From the NCBI RefSeq assembly GCF_001898575.1, contig NZ_MKUD01000018.1, positions 61,747 through 125,746 of the forward strand: a stretch of 64,000 nt of DNA. The letters run 5' to 3'. Under the pieces are notes generated by a model that was not told the origin of the DNA, made no database searches, and saw only the letters and a list, made by a program, of their open reading frames with translations. This DNA comes from Spirosoma sp. 48-14. Its GTDB lineage: Bacteria > Bacteroidota > Bacteroidia > Cytophagales > Spirosomataceae. Positions 52,413-61,166 of the stretch are shown here, in pieces (position 1 is the stretch's first letter; each line of letters starts with the position of its first letter). Both the position numbers and the translations under genes were made by a program.

Positions 52413-53594
52413 ATGAAATCGCTCCTACCCTTTTTGCTGGTGATGCTGGTCAGTACAGCATTTGCGCAATCGTCCATTAATGTTGATAAAGAGTTTACGT
52501 TTGCCGCCCAGCAATATCAGGGCATGCTGAAAAGCCATCCCGACACGACTAAATTCCCCCAGTCGACCAAGCCTGATGGATCGCCCGATGATCGGAAATC
52601 AGACTGGTGGTGCAGTGGCTTCTTTGGCGGCTCGCTCTGGCATATCTACGAACGGACGAAGGCGCCCATGTGGAAGGAAGCCGCCAATAAATGGACTATG
52701 GCTGTGGCAAAGGAACAATACAATACAGGGACACACGACCTGGGTTTTATGATCTACTGCCCGTTTGGGAATGGCTATCGCCTGACTAAGAACGAGACCT
52801 ACCCACCCATCATGCTCACAGGTGCTAAATCGCTATCGACTCGGTTCAATCCTAAAGTGGGTGTAATTAAGTCGTGGAATAAATTTCAGAATTATGACTA
52901 CCCGGTTATCATTGACAACATGATGAATCTGGAGTTTTTATTCTGGGCGGCCAAACGGTCGGGCAATAAGGAGTTTTATAACATCTGCGTTACCCATGCC
53001 GATAATACCATCAAGAACCATTATCGTCCTGATTACAGCAGCTACCACGTCGTTTGTTACAACCCCGATGGAACGGTAGCAGCGAAGAAAACGGCGCAAG
53101 GTTATGCCGATAATTCGGCCTGGGCACGTGGGCAAGCCTGGGGGTTATACGGCTTTACGGTCATGTATCGCGAAACGAAAGATAAAAAGTACCTCGACTT
53201 TGCCCGACATATTGCTGACTTCTACCTGAATCATCCGAACCTACCTGCCGATAAGATTCCGTATTGGGATTTCAATGCCCCCAATATTCCGAATGAAGAG
53301 CGGGATGCTTCGGCCGGAGCCATTACGGCTTCTGCTCTGCTTGAACTGTGCACATACGGCGGCCCTTCGGCCAAAACATATTATCAGGCAGCGGTGAAAA
53401 TGTTGGAAAGCCTGTCGAGCCCGGCCTATAAAGCCAATTTGGGAGAGAACAATCACTTCATCCTGAAACACAGCGTTGGTCACAAACCAGCCAAGAGTGA
53501 AGTAGATACCCCAATTATTTATGCAGACTATTACTATCTGGAAGCGTTACTCCGTTACGATGCGTTGTCTAAAAAGCCCGGATTTAAACTCTAA
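52413..53594 (+). CDS. GH88 unsaturated glucuronyl hydrolase
   Basis: 393 residues with a signal peptide (MKSLLPFLLVMLVSTAFAQ). The catalytic acids of GH88 are visible: D in THDLGFMIYCPFGNGYR (equivalent to D88 of the Bacillus enzyme) and D in IIDNMMNLEFLFWAAK (equivalent to D149). The W-rich SDWWCSGFFGGSLW and YADNSAWARGQAWGLYGFT blocks are also typical. The family hydrolyses delta-4,5-unsaturated glucuronyl ends left by lyases of glycosaminoglycans or similar chains. A single gene; the periplasm is the likely site. Not next to the GH105 gene. Confidence 0.93.
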   Translation: MKSLLPFLLVMLVSTAFAQSSINVDKEFTFAAQQYQGMLKSHPDTTKFPQSTKPDGSPDDRKSDWWCSGFFGGSLWHIYERTKAPMWKEAANKWTMAVAKEQYNTGTHDLGFMIYCPFGNGYRLTKNETYPPIMLTGAKSLSTRFNPKVGVIKSWNKFQNYDYPVIIDNMMNLEFLFWAAKRSGNKEFYNICVTHADNTIKNHYRPDYSSYHVVCYNPDGTVAAKKTAQGYADNSAWARGQAWGLYGFTVMYRETKDKKYLDFARHIADFYLNHPNLPADKIPYWDFNAPNIPNEERDASAGAITASALLELCTYGGPSAKTYYQAAVKMLESLSSPAYKANLGENNHFILKHSVGHKPAKSEVDTPIIYADYYYLEALLRYDALSKKPGFKL

Positions 53595-53598
53595 TTTT

Positions 53599-53652
53599 CG
53601 GTTTTTGGTTAGCTGACACACGGTTGCTTTCGTATCAGCTAACCAAAAACCG
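53599..53652. terminator. Perfect 18-bp bidirectional stem-loop
   Basis: CGGTTTTTGGTTAGCTGA and its exact complement enclose an 18-base loop. It separates the convergent GH88 and SGNH-like genes. Confidence 0.85.
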
Positions 53653-53670
53653 GATACTGTAATCCACTAT

Positions 53671-54375
53671 TTATTCTTCACGCTTGATTGTCTGAACGGT
53701 AACAATTGTTGGGGCAGATAAATAAAAATCGAACAGCGAACGGCCCAGTATCTCATGGCTAATAGCATTCAGATGGTCGCCATCGCTATTAATAAAATAT
53801 TCTTCTTTAGGGCGAATCACCGAATCCGTATCAAAAACACTGAATAACTGGTCATCAGCCTCATTAAGTACAATGGTTCGACTCCGTTGTTGTAGCCACT
53901 GATCAACTCGATTCAGGTGCGGAAATGGAGTCAGCAGCAACACACTATGCCGATACGGCTTTAATTTCTTTAATAAGCAGGAAAATATAAGCGAACGGTT
54001 AGGCCGCACAAACGACAGGACGCCATCCCGAACCGCACTCAGGCGATTCTTTAAAGCTGATCCGTCCGACTGTTTGAACCGAACAGATGAATATGGCAAT
54101 ATAGGTGTAGCCAACGTGTTAGCACAGTGCAACTGACCGTGAGCCGACTGAAGGAGCGAAGCATCCAATTGGACAACAATCAGATCATAGCGATTAAGAG
54201 GCAATTGCGATAACGTAGCTACAATCTGCGGAATGGTCAGATGCGCGTAGGCTTCAACAGTAACAGTTTGACCAGCCCGGCTGATTTGCCGGATAAAATG
54301 ACCGATATAGTTTAACTTTCCTCCTGGCAAGCCATACCCATATGTATGTTCATCGCCAATAACCAGCACATTCAT
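53671..54375 (-). CDS. SGNH-like protein lacking the usual nucleophile
   Basis: 234 residues. The order of blocks resembles an SGNH/GDSL hydrolase: the first strand LVIGDEHTYGYGLPGGK, where GDS would contain Ser, a second block YDLIVVQLDAS, and the C-terminal DGDHLNAISHEILG with the DxxH pair. The normal catalytic Ser is replaced by Glu in GDE, so esterase activity is doubtful; a binding role or a distinct family is possible. No signal peptide is visible. Convergent with the GH88 gene. Confidence 0.55.
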   Translation of the reverse strand: MNVLVIGDEHTYGYGLPGGKLNYIGHFIRQISRAGQTVTVEAYAHLTIPQIVATLSQLPLNRYDLIVVQLDASLLQSAHGQLHCANTLATPILPYSSVRFKQSDGSALKNRLSAVRDGVLSFVRPNRSLIFSCLLKKLKPYRHSVLLLTPFPHLNRVDQWLQQRSRTIVLNEADDQLFSVFDTDSVIRPKEEYFINSDGDHLNAISHEILGRSLFDFYLSAPTIVTVQTIKREE

Positions 54376-54682
54376 TCGGTGATGCCAATAGGCTGAATAA
54401 ACCCATTTCCTATCGTTACGTTATTGGCCCGCAAACTGTGGCAAGAAATAGAAATTAATTATCAACTTAAACAATAATTGCAACGTTATACGGTTAAAGA
54501 GCGTAGTAGTAAATAATCGTTTATTACGGGTTCGACTGATACGCAAGATTTAGTACTATACCGGCCTTTCCCCTTGATTTCCAGAAGGCTGCGTAAAAAG
54601 ATCTGGCGAATCGACACAGCTCATACGAATTGAATGAATTAAGTATTTACAATCAGGGCGTTTACGTAAATCTGACAGAACT
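54376..54682. other. Divergent intergenic region of about 300 bp
   Basis: Separates the SGNH-like and sigma-factor genes. No gene or clear promoter box is seen; a mixed AT-rich sequence (for example around 54450-54540) may hold promoters for both. Confidence 0.4.
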
Positions 54683-55291
54683 TTGTTTTTTCGCAAATCA
54701 TCTTCGTTCTCCGAAAATGACCTGCTTAGCGTCATAAGGGCTTGTCGTACCAACGACCCCCGTGCCCAACGGACGCTGTTCAAGCAATTTTTTGGGTACG
54801 CTAAAAGCATCTGTCTACGGTATACCTCCAATGTCGAAGAGGCCGAAGATGTTCTGAATGAGGGCTTTCTTAAAGCCTTTCAGCATCTGGATAGTTACGA
54901 CGAAACCTTACCGTTCAAAGCCTGGCTACGTACTATTCTGGTCAACACGGCTATCAGTCACTACCGAAAGAACCATCGTTTTGATCAGCATACGTCACTG
55001 GAAACTGGCGAGCAGGTAGCGTTTGACGAAAACGTCGTCGATCAGATTGCTGCCGAAGAAATCCTGGCATTAGTTCAACAATTAACCCCTACCTACCGTA
55101 CTGTATTTATGATGCATGTAGTGGATGGCTATAGCCTACACGAGATTGCAGGAATATTGAACCATAATGAAGCGACGGTGCGCTCCAATTACGCCCGCGC
55201 CCGACAAAAATTACAATTACTCATCAAACAAGCGTATCCTTTTTACGAAAAGGCTGGCCCTGGGGCTGGCTTTCCATATCATGAGCACTGA
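54683..55291 (+). CDS. ECF-type sigma-70 family RNA polymerase sigma factor
   Basis: 202 residues with sigma region 2 (about 25-90: RTLFKQFFGYAKSICLRYTSNVEEAEDVLNEGFLKAFQHL), the region 2.4-like WLRTILVNTAISHYRKN, and region 4 (about 130-190: LTPTYRTVFMMHVVDGYSLHEIAGIL then NEATVRSNYARARQKLQ). No region 3, so it belongs to the ECF group. The start codon is TTG; no in-frame ATG precedes the conserved part. Its end overlaps the ATG of the membrane-anchored barrel gene by 11 bases, so the two are coupled; that protein is probably its regulator or output. Confidence 0.93.
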   Translation: MFFRKSSSFSENDLLSVIRACRTNDPRAQRTLFKQFFGYAKSICLRYTSNVEEAEDVLNEGFLKAFQHLDSYDETLPFKAWLRTILVNTAISHYRKNHRFDQHTSLETGEQVAFDENVVDQIAAEEILALVQQLTPTYRTVFMMHVVDGYSLHEIAGILNHNEATVRSNYARARQKLQLLIKQAYPFYEKAGPGAGFPYHEH

Positions 55292-56993
55292 CCGATTTTC
55301 CGATATTATCCGGCGAAAACTGGAAAGTATTCGGCCGGAATTTACTGAAAAAGACTGGGCCCGAATGCAGGCAACCCTGCATCAGGCTGGTCCTCCTCAG
55401 GCCGGTCCGACGGCTACCGGTAAGCCCTTTAGCGGGGGTGTCTGGACAGGGCAGCCCTGGCTACTGGCAGCAGCCAGCGTCAGCACGGCCTTGCTGATCG
55501 CCTACAGCGTCTGGCAACGTACCGAAATTAACCACTTGCGTGAAACCATTGGGCAACTGAAAAAACAGCCTGCCAGCAATCAGACTGTGCCTAAATCTGT
55601 TGAGGGTGATCGGCCGGATGTATCGCAGGCTGAAGGAATCCATCAACCGCTGCAACAGCATGAGTCGCTGACTGCGTCTGCCCTGAAAGAGGAGGTAGCC
55701 ACTCGTCACGATACGGTCTACATTACCCGGTATATAACGACTCCGGCACAACCACGTCTGGATATCCCCTTGCGTGATCGATTTAAACAGCCAACCGAAA
55801 CACCTCCTGAACAACGCTACGCCACGGCTAGTCGTGCGCCTTCCACAGGTAGTCTGTCGCGTCAGGAACGTAACCTAAACAAGAACCTTAAAACCAGCCC
55901 ATATGGTGTTTCCTCTACTCCGTTAACGAATGATAGTACCTCTAATGCGCCTAACCAGACTGCCATCATCCATGAACACTCAACTCCTGCCGGCCTGAAT
56001 CAGCCAGAAGAGCGAGTGGCAAGCGGCCGGGATCGGAGCATCAATTCTCGCGACAACCAAACACGAAACGTTCCATCCGGGACAAAGGGAAATTATTCGG
56101 GGACCCGGGATAATAGTCCGGTCAATTCATCGGCTAAGCCTGCCAATTCGGTGGTCGATACTGAGGGAGTAGTAGCTATAAATGAGCCGCAGTCTACGGA
56201 AACGGAACGCACACAGAGTGCCCCAGCGGGCAACTATGAACTGTTGGCAGGCCGTCCTTTATCGACCGACAACGCGAACTGGAATGCGCTTCTTGCACAA
56301 CGTGCCCGCCGGATGCGTCCTACCCGTACAACTGTGGTTACTGGCCAGACGCAAGCCCCCGAAAGCCAGCGAATCGAACCCGCCATTGCTAAATTCCGGG
56401 CGGGTATAGGTGGAGAGGTGAGTGCCCATCTTTGGAGCGCTGGTGCGTTTGCCGAAATGCCAATTGGCAAAAACGTTATGGTTGGGGTTGGCCTAAGCCG
56501 GGCGGTCTATCTGGGCGGTACATTTCTGACAGCCTATGATTTTGATACCCGTACTCGTCGGAATTTCAAGCAGGAATTTGGTCGTCAGCTTCCCCCAACG
56601 GTCAATTATGATAGTGACGTTCTCGATATCGACACGCGGGTTATTCGCATGCAGATTCCAATTACGGTAGGTTATCGAGTTCCGTTGTCCCGGTCGCTGA
56701 CGTTCCAGCCTACGATGGGTACGTTTATGAATCTGAGCAGCAAGGAAAAAGTTACCTATTACTACCGGGTTCCGCAACGAGGTTTCAACCAGATCGATTT
56801 CAGTACCGATTGTGGAACGGATTTATTTAGCGGATTCACCTTTAGCACGGGTCTTGAGTGGCAACGTAAGGGGTGGGTACTACAAGGTATACCTACGCTT
56901 ACCCTCCCTACGTCAGTGGCTACTTTGCCAGGGCCAAGCTGGGAAAACAATACGACCGTTGGCCTGCGAGTCAGGCTGATGTATCAGTTTTAG
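55281..56993 (+). CDS. Envelope-spanning protein: inner-membrane helix, linker and outer-membrane barrel
   Basis: 570 residues. A short charged cytoplasmic N-terminus (MSTDRFSDIIRRKLESIRPEFTEKDWARMQ) resembles the start of Bacteroidota anti-sigma-like proteins; a single helix follows (PWLLAAASVSTALLIAYSVW, about 58-77), then about 320 residues of low-complexity S/T/P/N/Q-rich linker, and a C-terminal barrel region (about 410-570: FRAGIGGEVSAHLWSAGAFAEMPIGKNVM ... YYYRVPQRGFNQIDFSTDCG ... VGLRVRLMYQF). The start ATG (MSTDRF) is inside the sigma gene's final codons. A link from outer membrane to sigma factor is inferred; no family name can be given safely. Confidence 0.8.
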   Translation: MSTDRFSDIIRRKLESIRPEFTEKDWARMQATLHQAGPPQAGPTATGKPFSGGVWTGQPWLLAAASVSTALLIAYSVWQRTEINHLRETIGQLKKQPASNQTVPKSVEGDRPDVSQAEGIHQPLQQHESLTASALKEEVATRHDTVYITRYITTPAQPRLDIPLRDRFKQPTETPPEQRYATASRAPSTGSLSRQERNLNKNLKTSPYGVSSTPLTNDSTSNAPNQTAIIHEHSTPAGLNQPEERVASGRDRSINSRDNQTRNVPSGTKGNYSGTRDNSPVNSSAKPANSVVDTEGVVAINEPQSTETERTQSAPAGNYELLAGRPLSTDNANWNALLAQRARRMRPTRTTVVTGQTQAPESQRIEPAIAKFRAGIGGEVSAHLWSAGAFAEMPIGKNVMVGVGLSRAVYLGGTFLTAYDFDTRTRRNFKQEFGRQLPPTVNYDSDVLDIDTRVIRMQIPITVGYRVPLSRSLTFQPTMGTFMNLSSKEKVTYYYRVPQRGFNQIDFSTDCGTDLFSGFTFSTGLEWQRKGWVLQGIPTLTLPTSVATLPGPSWENNTTVGLRVRLMYQF

Positions 56994-57005
56994 CAATTGT
57001 TACCT

Positions 57006-57060
57006 GCTTTAAATAGAACATCCCGAAAGCGTTACGTTTTCGGGATGTTCTATTTAAAGC
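57006..57060. terminator. Perfect 23-bp bidirectional stem-loop
   Basis: The arms GCTTTAAATAGAACATCCCG plus AAA and their complement flank a 9-base loop, between the barrel gene (stop 56993) and the convergent dehydrogenase-like gene. Confidence 0.85.
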
Positions 57061-57065
57061 CATTT

Positions 57066-58382
57066 TTACTTCGTAGCCGAAACCCGCCAGATGCGCCCAC
57101 TGGCATCATCGGCCACGAACATTGCCCCATCCTTAAGCACCGTAACGCCAACAGGTCGCCCATAGGCTTCGTTATCATTACCTGTAAGGAATCCGGTTAA
57201 AAAGTCTTCTGGTTCACCGGGTTTCCCATTTTGGAAAGGAACAAAAACAACTTTATATCCGACAAGCTGTGAGCGGTTCCAGGAACCATGCTGGCCAATA
57301 AATGCCCCATTCTGGTAATGAGCCGGGAACTGTGTTTTATCGTAAAAAGCCAATCCCAGAGAAGCGGTATGCGAGCCCAGCGGCACATCAGGTACGATCG
57401 TCTTTTTTACTAAATCAGGCCGTTCTCCTTTCCGACGTGGATCTTCGTGCTGGCCAAAATAGGCATAAGGCCAGCCATAAAAAGCGCCTTCTTTAACACT
57501 GGTCAGGTAATCTGGCACCAGATCATCACCCAGTTCATCACGCTCATTGACGGCCGTATACAACACGCTTGTCGTTGGCTCCCAATCCATACCTACCGGA
57601 TTTCGCAGGCCAGCCGCGAAAATGCGTTCGCCCGTACCGTCGGGGTTAACTTCCAGAATATTGGCCCGACGGATTTCATTTTCAGGGCCGTTTTCACCCA
57701 CGTTACTTCCCGACCCAACAGAGATATAGATTTTCTTTCCATCAGGGCCAGCCAGCAGGTTCCGCGTCCAGTGATTGTTGTAGCCGCCAGCCGGTAAATC
57801 CACGATCTTCTTGCCTGGTGTTTTCATCGTTGTCTGGCCCGCTTTGTAGTCGTAGCGAAATAGACCATCCGTGTTGGCAACATAGAAATAGTTTCCCAAG
57901 ACCAACATGCCAAATGGCTGATTCAGGCCTGTCAGGAAGGTTTCTTTCAGATCAGGTTTACCATCTTGGTTCGTATCCCGAAAGAGTGTGATTCGATTGG
58001 CGCTGGTGCCCGTTTCCTGCGATTTACCTTTATCCGAAGCGGCATTTATCACCTTTTCTTTCAGACCATTTTGTTCGGTATTAGCCTCAGCAACAAAGAT
58101 ATCGCCATTGGGGGCTTCGTAAATCCAACGAGGGCTCTTCAGATCACGGGCAAATTCGGTAACGGTAAACCCAGCAGGGGCTTTTGGTATTTTGCCTTCC
58201 GGCCAGCCGACCACGTTACTAAATTTAGTTGACGATTTGGTAGCGTATGGAGCGGGCAGCTCAATGGTAGTATCGACCATGGCTACCGAATCGCTGGACT
58301 GATCGGTATTTTTCTTCTGACTACAGGCCAGAAAAGCGGCTGAAAGTACAGCCGTTGTAAAAAGATAAGGTATGATTTTCAT
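57066..58382 (-). CDS. Sorbosone/PQQ-type dehydrogenase-like lipoprotein
   Basis: 438 residues. The leader ends in LSAAFLACSQKK, a good lipobox (Cys near 20). The mature part has a six-bladed beta-propeller pattern (APNGDIFVAEANTEQNG, LTGLNQPFGMLVLGNYFYVANTDGLFRYD, RTRNLLAGPDGKKIYISVGSGSN, AAGLRNPVGMDWEPTTSVLYTAVNE, HGSWNRSQLVGYKVVFVPF), as in L-sorbosone dehydrogenase-like proteins that bind PQQ. Substrate unconfirmed; many Bacteroidota members have lost catalytic identity. Outer-face lipoprotein likely. Confidence 0.88.
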   Translation of the reverse strand: MKIIPYLFTTAVLSAAFLACSQKKNTDQSSDSVAMVDTTIELPAPYATKSSTKFSNVVGWPEGKIPKAPAGFTVTEFARDLKSPRWIYEAPNGDIFVAEANTEQNGLKEKVINAASDKGKSQETGTSANRITLFRDTNQDGKPDLKETFLTGLNQPFGMLVLGNYFYVANTDGLFRYDYKAGQTTMKTPGKKIVDLPAGGYNNHWTRNLLAGPDGKKIYISVGSGSNVGENGPENEIRRANILEVNPDGTGERIFAAGLRNPVGMDWEPTTSVLYTAVNERDELGDDLVPDYLTSVKEGAFYGWPYAYFGQHEDPRRKGERPDLVKKTIVPDVPLGSHTASLGLAFYDKTQFPAHYQNGAFIGQHGSWNRSQLVGYKVVFVPFQNGKPGEPEDFLTGFLTGNDNEAYGRPVGVTVLKDGAMFVADDASGRIWRVSATK

Positions 58383-58449
58383 CGTTGAGTTGAGTCAATA
58401 CGTAGCTTACTGCAATGACTCAACTCCATGATTAATCATTTGGTTACGC

Positions 58450-58806
58450 CTAATCCTTTTTTGCGGTCAGCGTCGATCCTTCAATAGCCATCGAGAAACC
58501 CGTCACGGCTTTGGTAGCCGCATCCCAGATAAAGGTAATTACAGAGCCATACGAACTTGTTGACTTGAACGTATCGGCTTTGTCCTGCTTCAATAACTTA
58601 TTTTTGCCATAGCTGTCGGCCTCGCCATACAATTCCCCTTTATCAGCAGTCAACGTAAATTTCTGAATGGGGCTCCCACTTTCAAAGGTATACGAGCCTG
58701 TGTATGGTTTGAGAGCGACTGAATCCGCAACCGTAGTTTGTGCATTTGACGGAGTAGCCAAAGCAACCAAAGCTATTCCTACTAGCAGTGTTAAAATCGT
58801 TTTCAT
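58450..58806 (-). CDS. Small secreted beta-rich protein (DUF3471-like)
   Basis: 118 residues with a signal peptide (MKTILTLLVGIALVALATPSNAQ). The rest, SVALKPYTGSYTFESGSPIQKFTLTADKGELYGEAD and the following strands, resembles the DUF3471 domain found at the end of beta-lactamase-like and serine-hydrolase proteins. As a stand-alone secreted domain its role is unknown. Immediately downstream of a GNAT gene on the same strand. Confidence 0.75.
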   Translation of the reverse strand: MKTILTLLVGIALVALATPSNAQTTVADSVALKPYTGSYTFESGSPIQKFTLTADKGELYGEADSYGKNKLLKQDKADTFKSTSSYGSVITFIWDAATKAVTGFSMAIEGSTLTAKKD

Positions 58807-58832
58807 AAATCAGTTAGGCGTTAGGAGATGAT

Positions 58833-59264
58833 TCATAGCAAGGTACGCGAAAATTTGGCATATGGAATCGGCCCCTTGTAAAACACATCACTGACAGCCT
58901 CCATCCCGAAACGTCGGTAAAAGTCAGCCGCATCCAGACGGGCATCGCACCAGAGTGTGGTCGCGCCCAGCCGACGAGCCTCGTCAATAACCTGATTCAG
59001 GAGTTGGGTACCAATTCCACGTCGCTGGTAGTCGGGCCGGGCGGCAAATTTTCGGAAACGGGCCATCCCTCCATCAACAAACAGGGAAATCACAGCCACC
59101 AGGTCATCCGCCAGAAAGGCGCCAAAGTGGTATCCTTCGGAATCATTTTCTACTTTCACATACTCAAACGGTTTATCGGGCCAGAGCACCGCATGGCGAA
59201 GTGGATAGGTTTGTTCGGGCGTTATTACACGGATCGTAATCGCGGAAGACAGTGAGTCGTTCAT
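58833..59264 (-). CDS. GNAT-family N-acetyltransferase
   Basis: 143 residues with a GNAT fold. The acetyl-CoA signature is RPDYQRRGIGTQLLNQVIDEARRLG (about 77-101), with the C-terminal strand TLWCDARLDAADFYRRFGMEAV typical of the family. Substrate unknown. Lies 27 bp upstream of the small secreted protein gene, possibly in an operon. Confidence 0.9.
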   Translation of the reverse strand: MNDSLSSAITIRVITPEQTYPLRHAVLWPDKPFEYVKVENDSEGYHFGAFLADDLVAVISLFVDGGMARFRKFAARPDYQRRGIGTQLLNQVIDEARRLGATTLWCDARLDAADFYRRFGMEAVSDVFYKGPIPYAKFSRTLL

Positions 59265-59497
59265 TGGGGTATCAGGTCAATATCGAACCATTTCTGCAAA
59301 CATAACAGGATCGTTTTGAAAATATCGGCGAGTATCCGTATCGCAATTTTTACTCTTAGTCTAGCATAATCGTACTATATCAACTTACAGCTTTGTCGCT
59401 CCTGGAGGGCAAAACGGGTAGAAATTTCTCGTAGCATTCATTTACTAATAAGTGAGCAGAAAAATCAATACACACGCATTTTTATAACCTGAATAGG

Positions 59498-60835
59498 ATG
59501 AACAATTCCAGAAGAGAGTTTATTAAAAAAGCGGCCTTAGGTACTGCGGGTTTTACGATCGGTGGCCTAGGCATGTCGGCTAAAAGTTATGCCAAAATTA
59601 TTGGCGCTAACGAACGCATTCATGTTGCCATTGCCGGACTTGGCCGACGACTGGGCGCTTATTATGAACCCATTTCACGAAAAGAAAGTAATGTCGAGTT
59701 GATGTACCTCTGCGATGTTATGCAAAAACAGCGGGAATCAGCGCTTCAAAAATTTTCGAAATACATCGATTACAAGCCCAAACTGGAAAACGATCTCCGC
59801 AAGGTGATTGCCGATAAAAACGTCGATGTGCTGATCAATGCCACACCCGACCACTGGCATACTCCCGGCACCTGCCTGGCTGTGCAGGGAGGCAAACACG
59901 TGTATGTCGAAAAACCGTGCAGCCACAACCCACGCGAAGGCGAAATTCTGGTCGAATACCAGAAAAAGTACGGCAAGGTCATTCAGATGGGAAATCAGCA
60001 GCGTTCGGCAGTTGAGTCGATCGATATCATCAATCAGATTCACAAGGGCGTTATCGGAACAGCGTATAAAGCGGTAGCCTTTTATGTTGCCAACCGGGGC
60101 GAAGTCCCTGTTCCGAAGGCAGCACCCGTACCGCAAGGCCTCGACTGGGAGTTGTTTCAGGGGCCCGCTCCCCGTATGGACTATACCCACGACACATGGG
60201 ACTACAACTGGCACTGGTATGGCTGGCTCTATGGAACAGCCGAAGCGGGCAACAATGCTACGCATGAGCTGGACGTAGCTCGCTGGGCTTTGCAGGTAGA
60301 ATTTCCCGAACACGTTACGGTAGAAGCGGCCAAACGCCACTTCCTGAATGATGGCTGGGTCATGTACGACACCATGGATGCGACCTATCGTTTTCCGGGC
60401 AATAAAATCATTAAGTGGGATGGCAAAAGCCGGAATGGCTACAAAACCTACGGCAGCGACCGGGGCACTATCATTTACGGCACCAATGGCAGTGTATACG
60501 TTGATCGAAATGGCTATAAACTATTCGACCGGGATGGCAAAGAAGTGAAAAGCAGTAAATCGCAGGGCAACGAAGCCGGAACAGCGTTAGGTGGCGGGGG
60601 AGATATGACTACCCGACATGTCGTTAATTTCTTCGAAGCGGTACGGGGTAAAGAGAAACAGGCATCTACCATTGAAGAAGGGGCCAGAAGTACGTTACTT
60701 TGCCACTTAGCCAACATCGCTTATCGAACGAATAAATCGCTCGATATAGACCCTAAAAATGGCCATATCCACGATAAAGACGCCATGAAACTCTGGAGTC
60801 GGGAATACGCGAAAGGTTGGGCTCCCATTGTTTAA
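59498..60835 (+). CDS. Tat-exported Gfo/Idh/MocA-family oxidoreductase
   Basis: 445 residues. A twin-arginine signal peptide (NSRREFIKKAALGTAGFTIGG, with SRREF) is followed by the Rossmann motif VAIAGLGRRLGAYYEP and the conserved CDVMQKQRESALQ; the lysine motif is HVYVEKPCSHNP, and WHWYGWLYGTAEAGNNATHELDVARWAL marks the C-terminal domain. These Bacteroidota enzymes oxidise or epimerise sugars in the periplasm, with bound nicotinamide; the substrate is unknown. Followed by an unusual repeat-rich spacer. Confidence 0.93.
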   Translation: MNNSRREFIKKAALGTAGFTIGGLGMSAKSYAKIIGANERIHVAIAGLGRRLGAYYEPISRKESNVELMYLCDVMQKQRESALQKFSKYIDYKPKLENDLRKVIADKNVDVLINATPDHWHTPGTCLAVQGGKHVYVEKPCSHNPREGEILVEYQKKYGKVIQMGNQQRSAVESIDIINQIHKGVIGTAYKAVAFYVANRGEVPVPKAAPVPQGLDWELFQGPAPRMDYTHDTWDYNWHWYGWLYGTAEAGNNATHELDVARWALQVEFPEHVTVEAAKRHFLNDGWVMYDTMDATYRFPGNKIIKWDGKSRNGYKTYGSDRGTIIYGTNGSVYVDRNGYKLFDRDGKEVKSSKSQGNEAGTALGGGGDMTTRHVVNFFEAVRGKEKQASTIEEGARSTLLCHLANIAYRTNKSLDIDPKNGHIHDKDAMKLWSREYAKGWAPIV

Positions 60836-61160
60836 GACCTCGCTGGTCATCAATCAATGCTCCTCTGCGGAAAGAGTTACACTGGATTTGTTGCATAAGA
60901 AGTAACGAATCCAGTCTTCTACGCAACATTACCGGATAGGCCTATACGATCAATGCTTTAGATACCTTGAGCCGTGAGATTGAAAACGCTGTGATGCCTA
61001 CGGGCCTCGTCCCCCCCCCCTCTACTACGAAGAATTCGCGTCGCTGATCACCTTCCTGTCTTAGCAGAACTTGTAAAGAGCGAAAGTGCGCATGAGTGAA
61101 AGAGCGAATAGCCTACTCTGGCTAATAGTTCGCTCTTTCACTCATGCGCACTTTCGCTCT
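60836..61160. other. 325-bp intergenic region with hairpins and a poly-C tract
   Basis: No gene found. It has a hairpin at 60881-60915 (ACTGGATTTGTTGC with a near-complement, two wobble pairs), a run of ten C at 61011-61020 and the octamer inverted repeat listed separately. A short reading frame around the C run ends in a stop after about 20 codons and is not credible. Confidence 0.55.
60881..60915 (+). terminator. Stem-loop downstream of the Gfo/Idh/MocA gene
   Basis: ACTGGATTTGTTGC pairs with GTAACGAATCCAGT with two G-U pairs. The following CTTCT is short, so the terminator call is moderate. The gene ends at 60835. Confidence 0.5.
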
Positions 61161-61166
61161 TTACAA
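61071..61166. repeat. Long inverted repeat of octamer units, second copy
   Basis: 38-base arms (61071-61108 and 61129-61166) are exact complements around a 20-base centre that has a small AGCC/GGCT stem. The arm reads AAAGAGCG, AAAGTGCG, CATGAGTG, AAAGAGCG after an initial TTGT, the same octamer plan as 2461-2547. It overlaps the stop codon of the sigma-54 response regulator (61161-61163). Confidence 0.9.

Noticed and set aside
54556-54831. Minus-strand frame of 91 codons opposite the sigma factor start
   Set aside because: Runs antisense to the conserved sigma region 2 sequence and lacks any domain; a shadow frame.
60980-61065. Short frame around the poly-C tract (ends DAYGPRPPPLYY and on)
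   Set aside because: Needs an arbitrary entry point, has a stop within 20-25 codons upstream and depends on the C-run length; not a gene.
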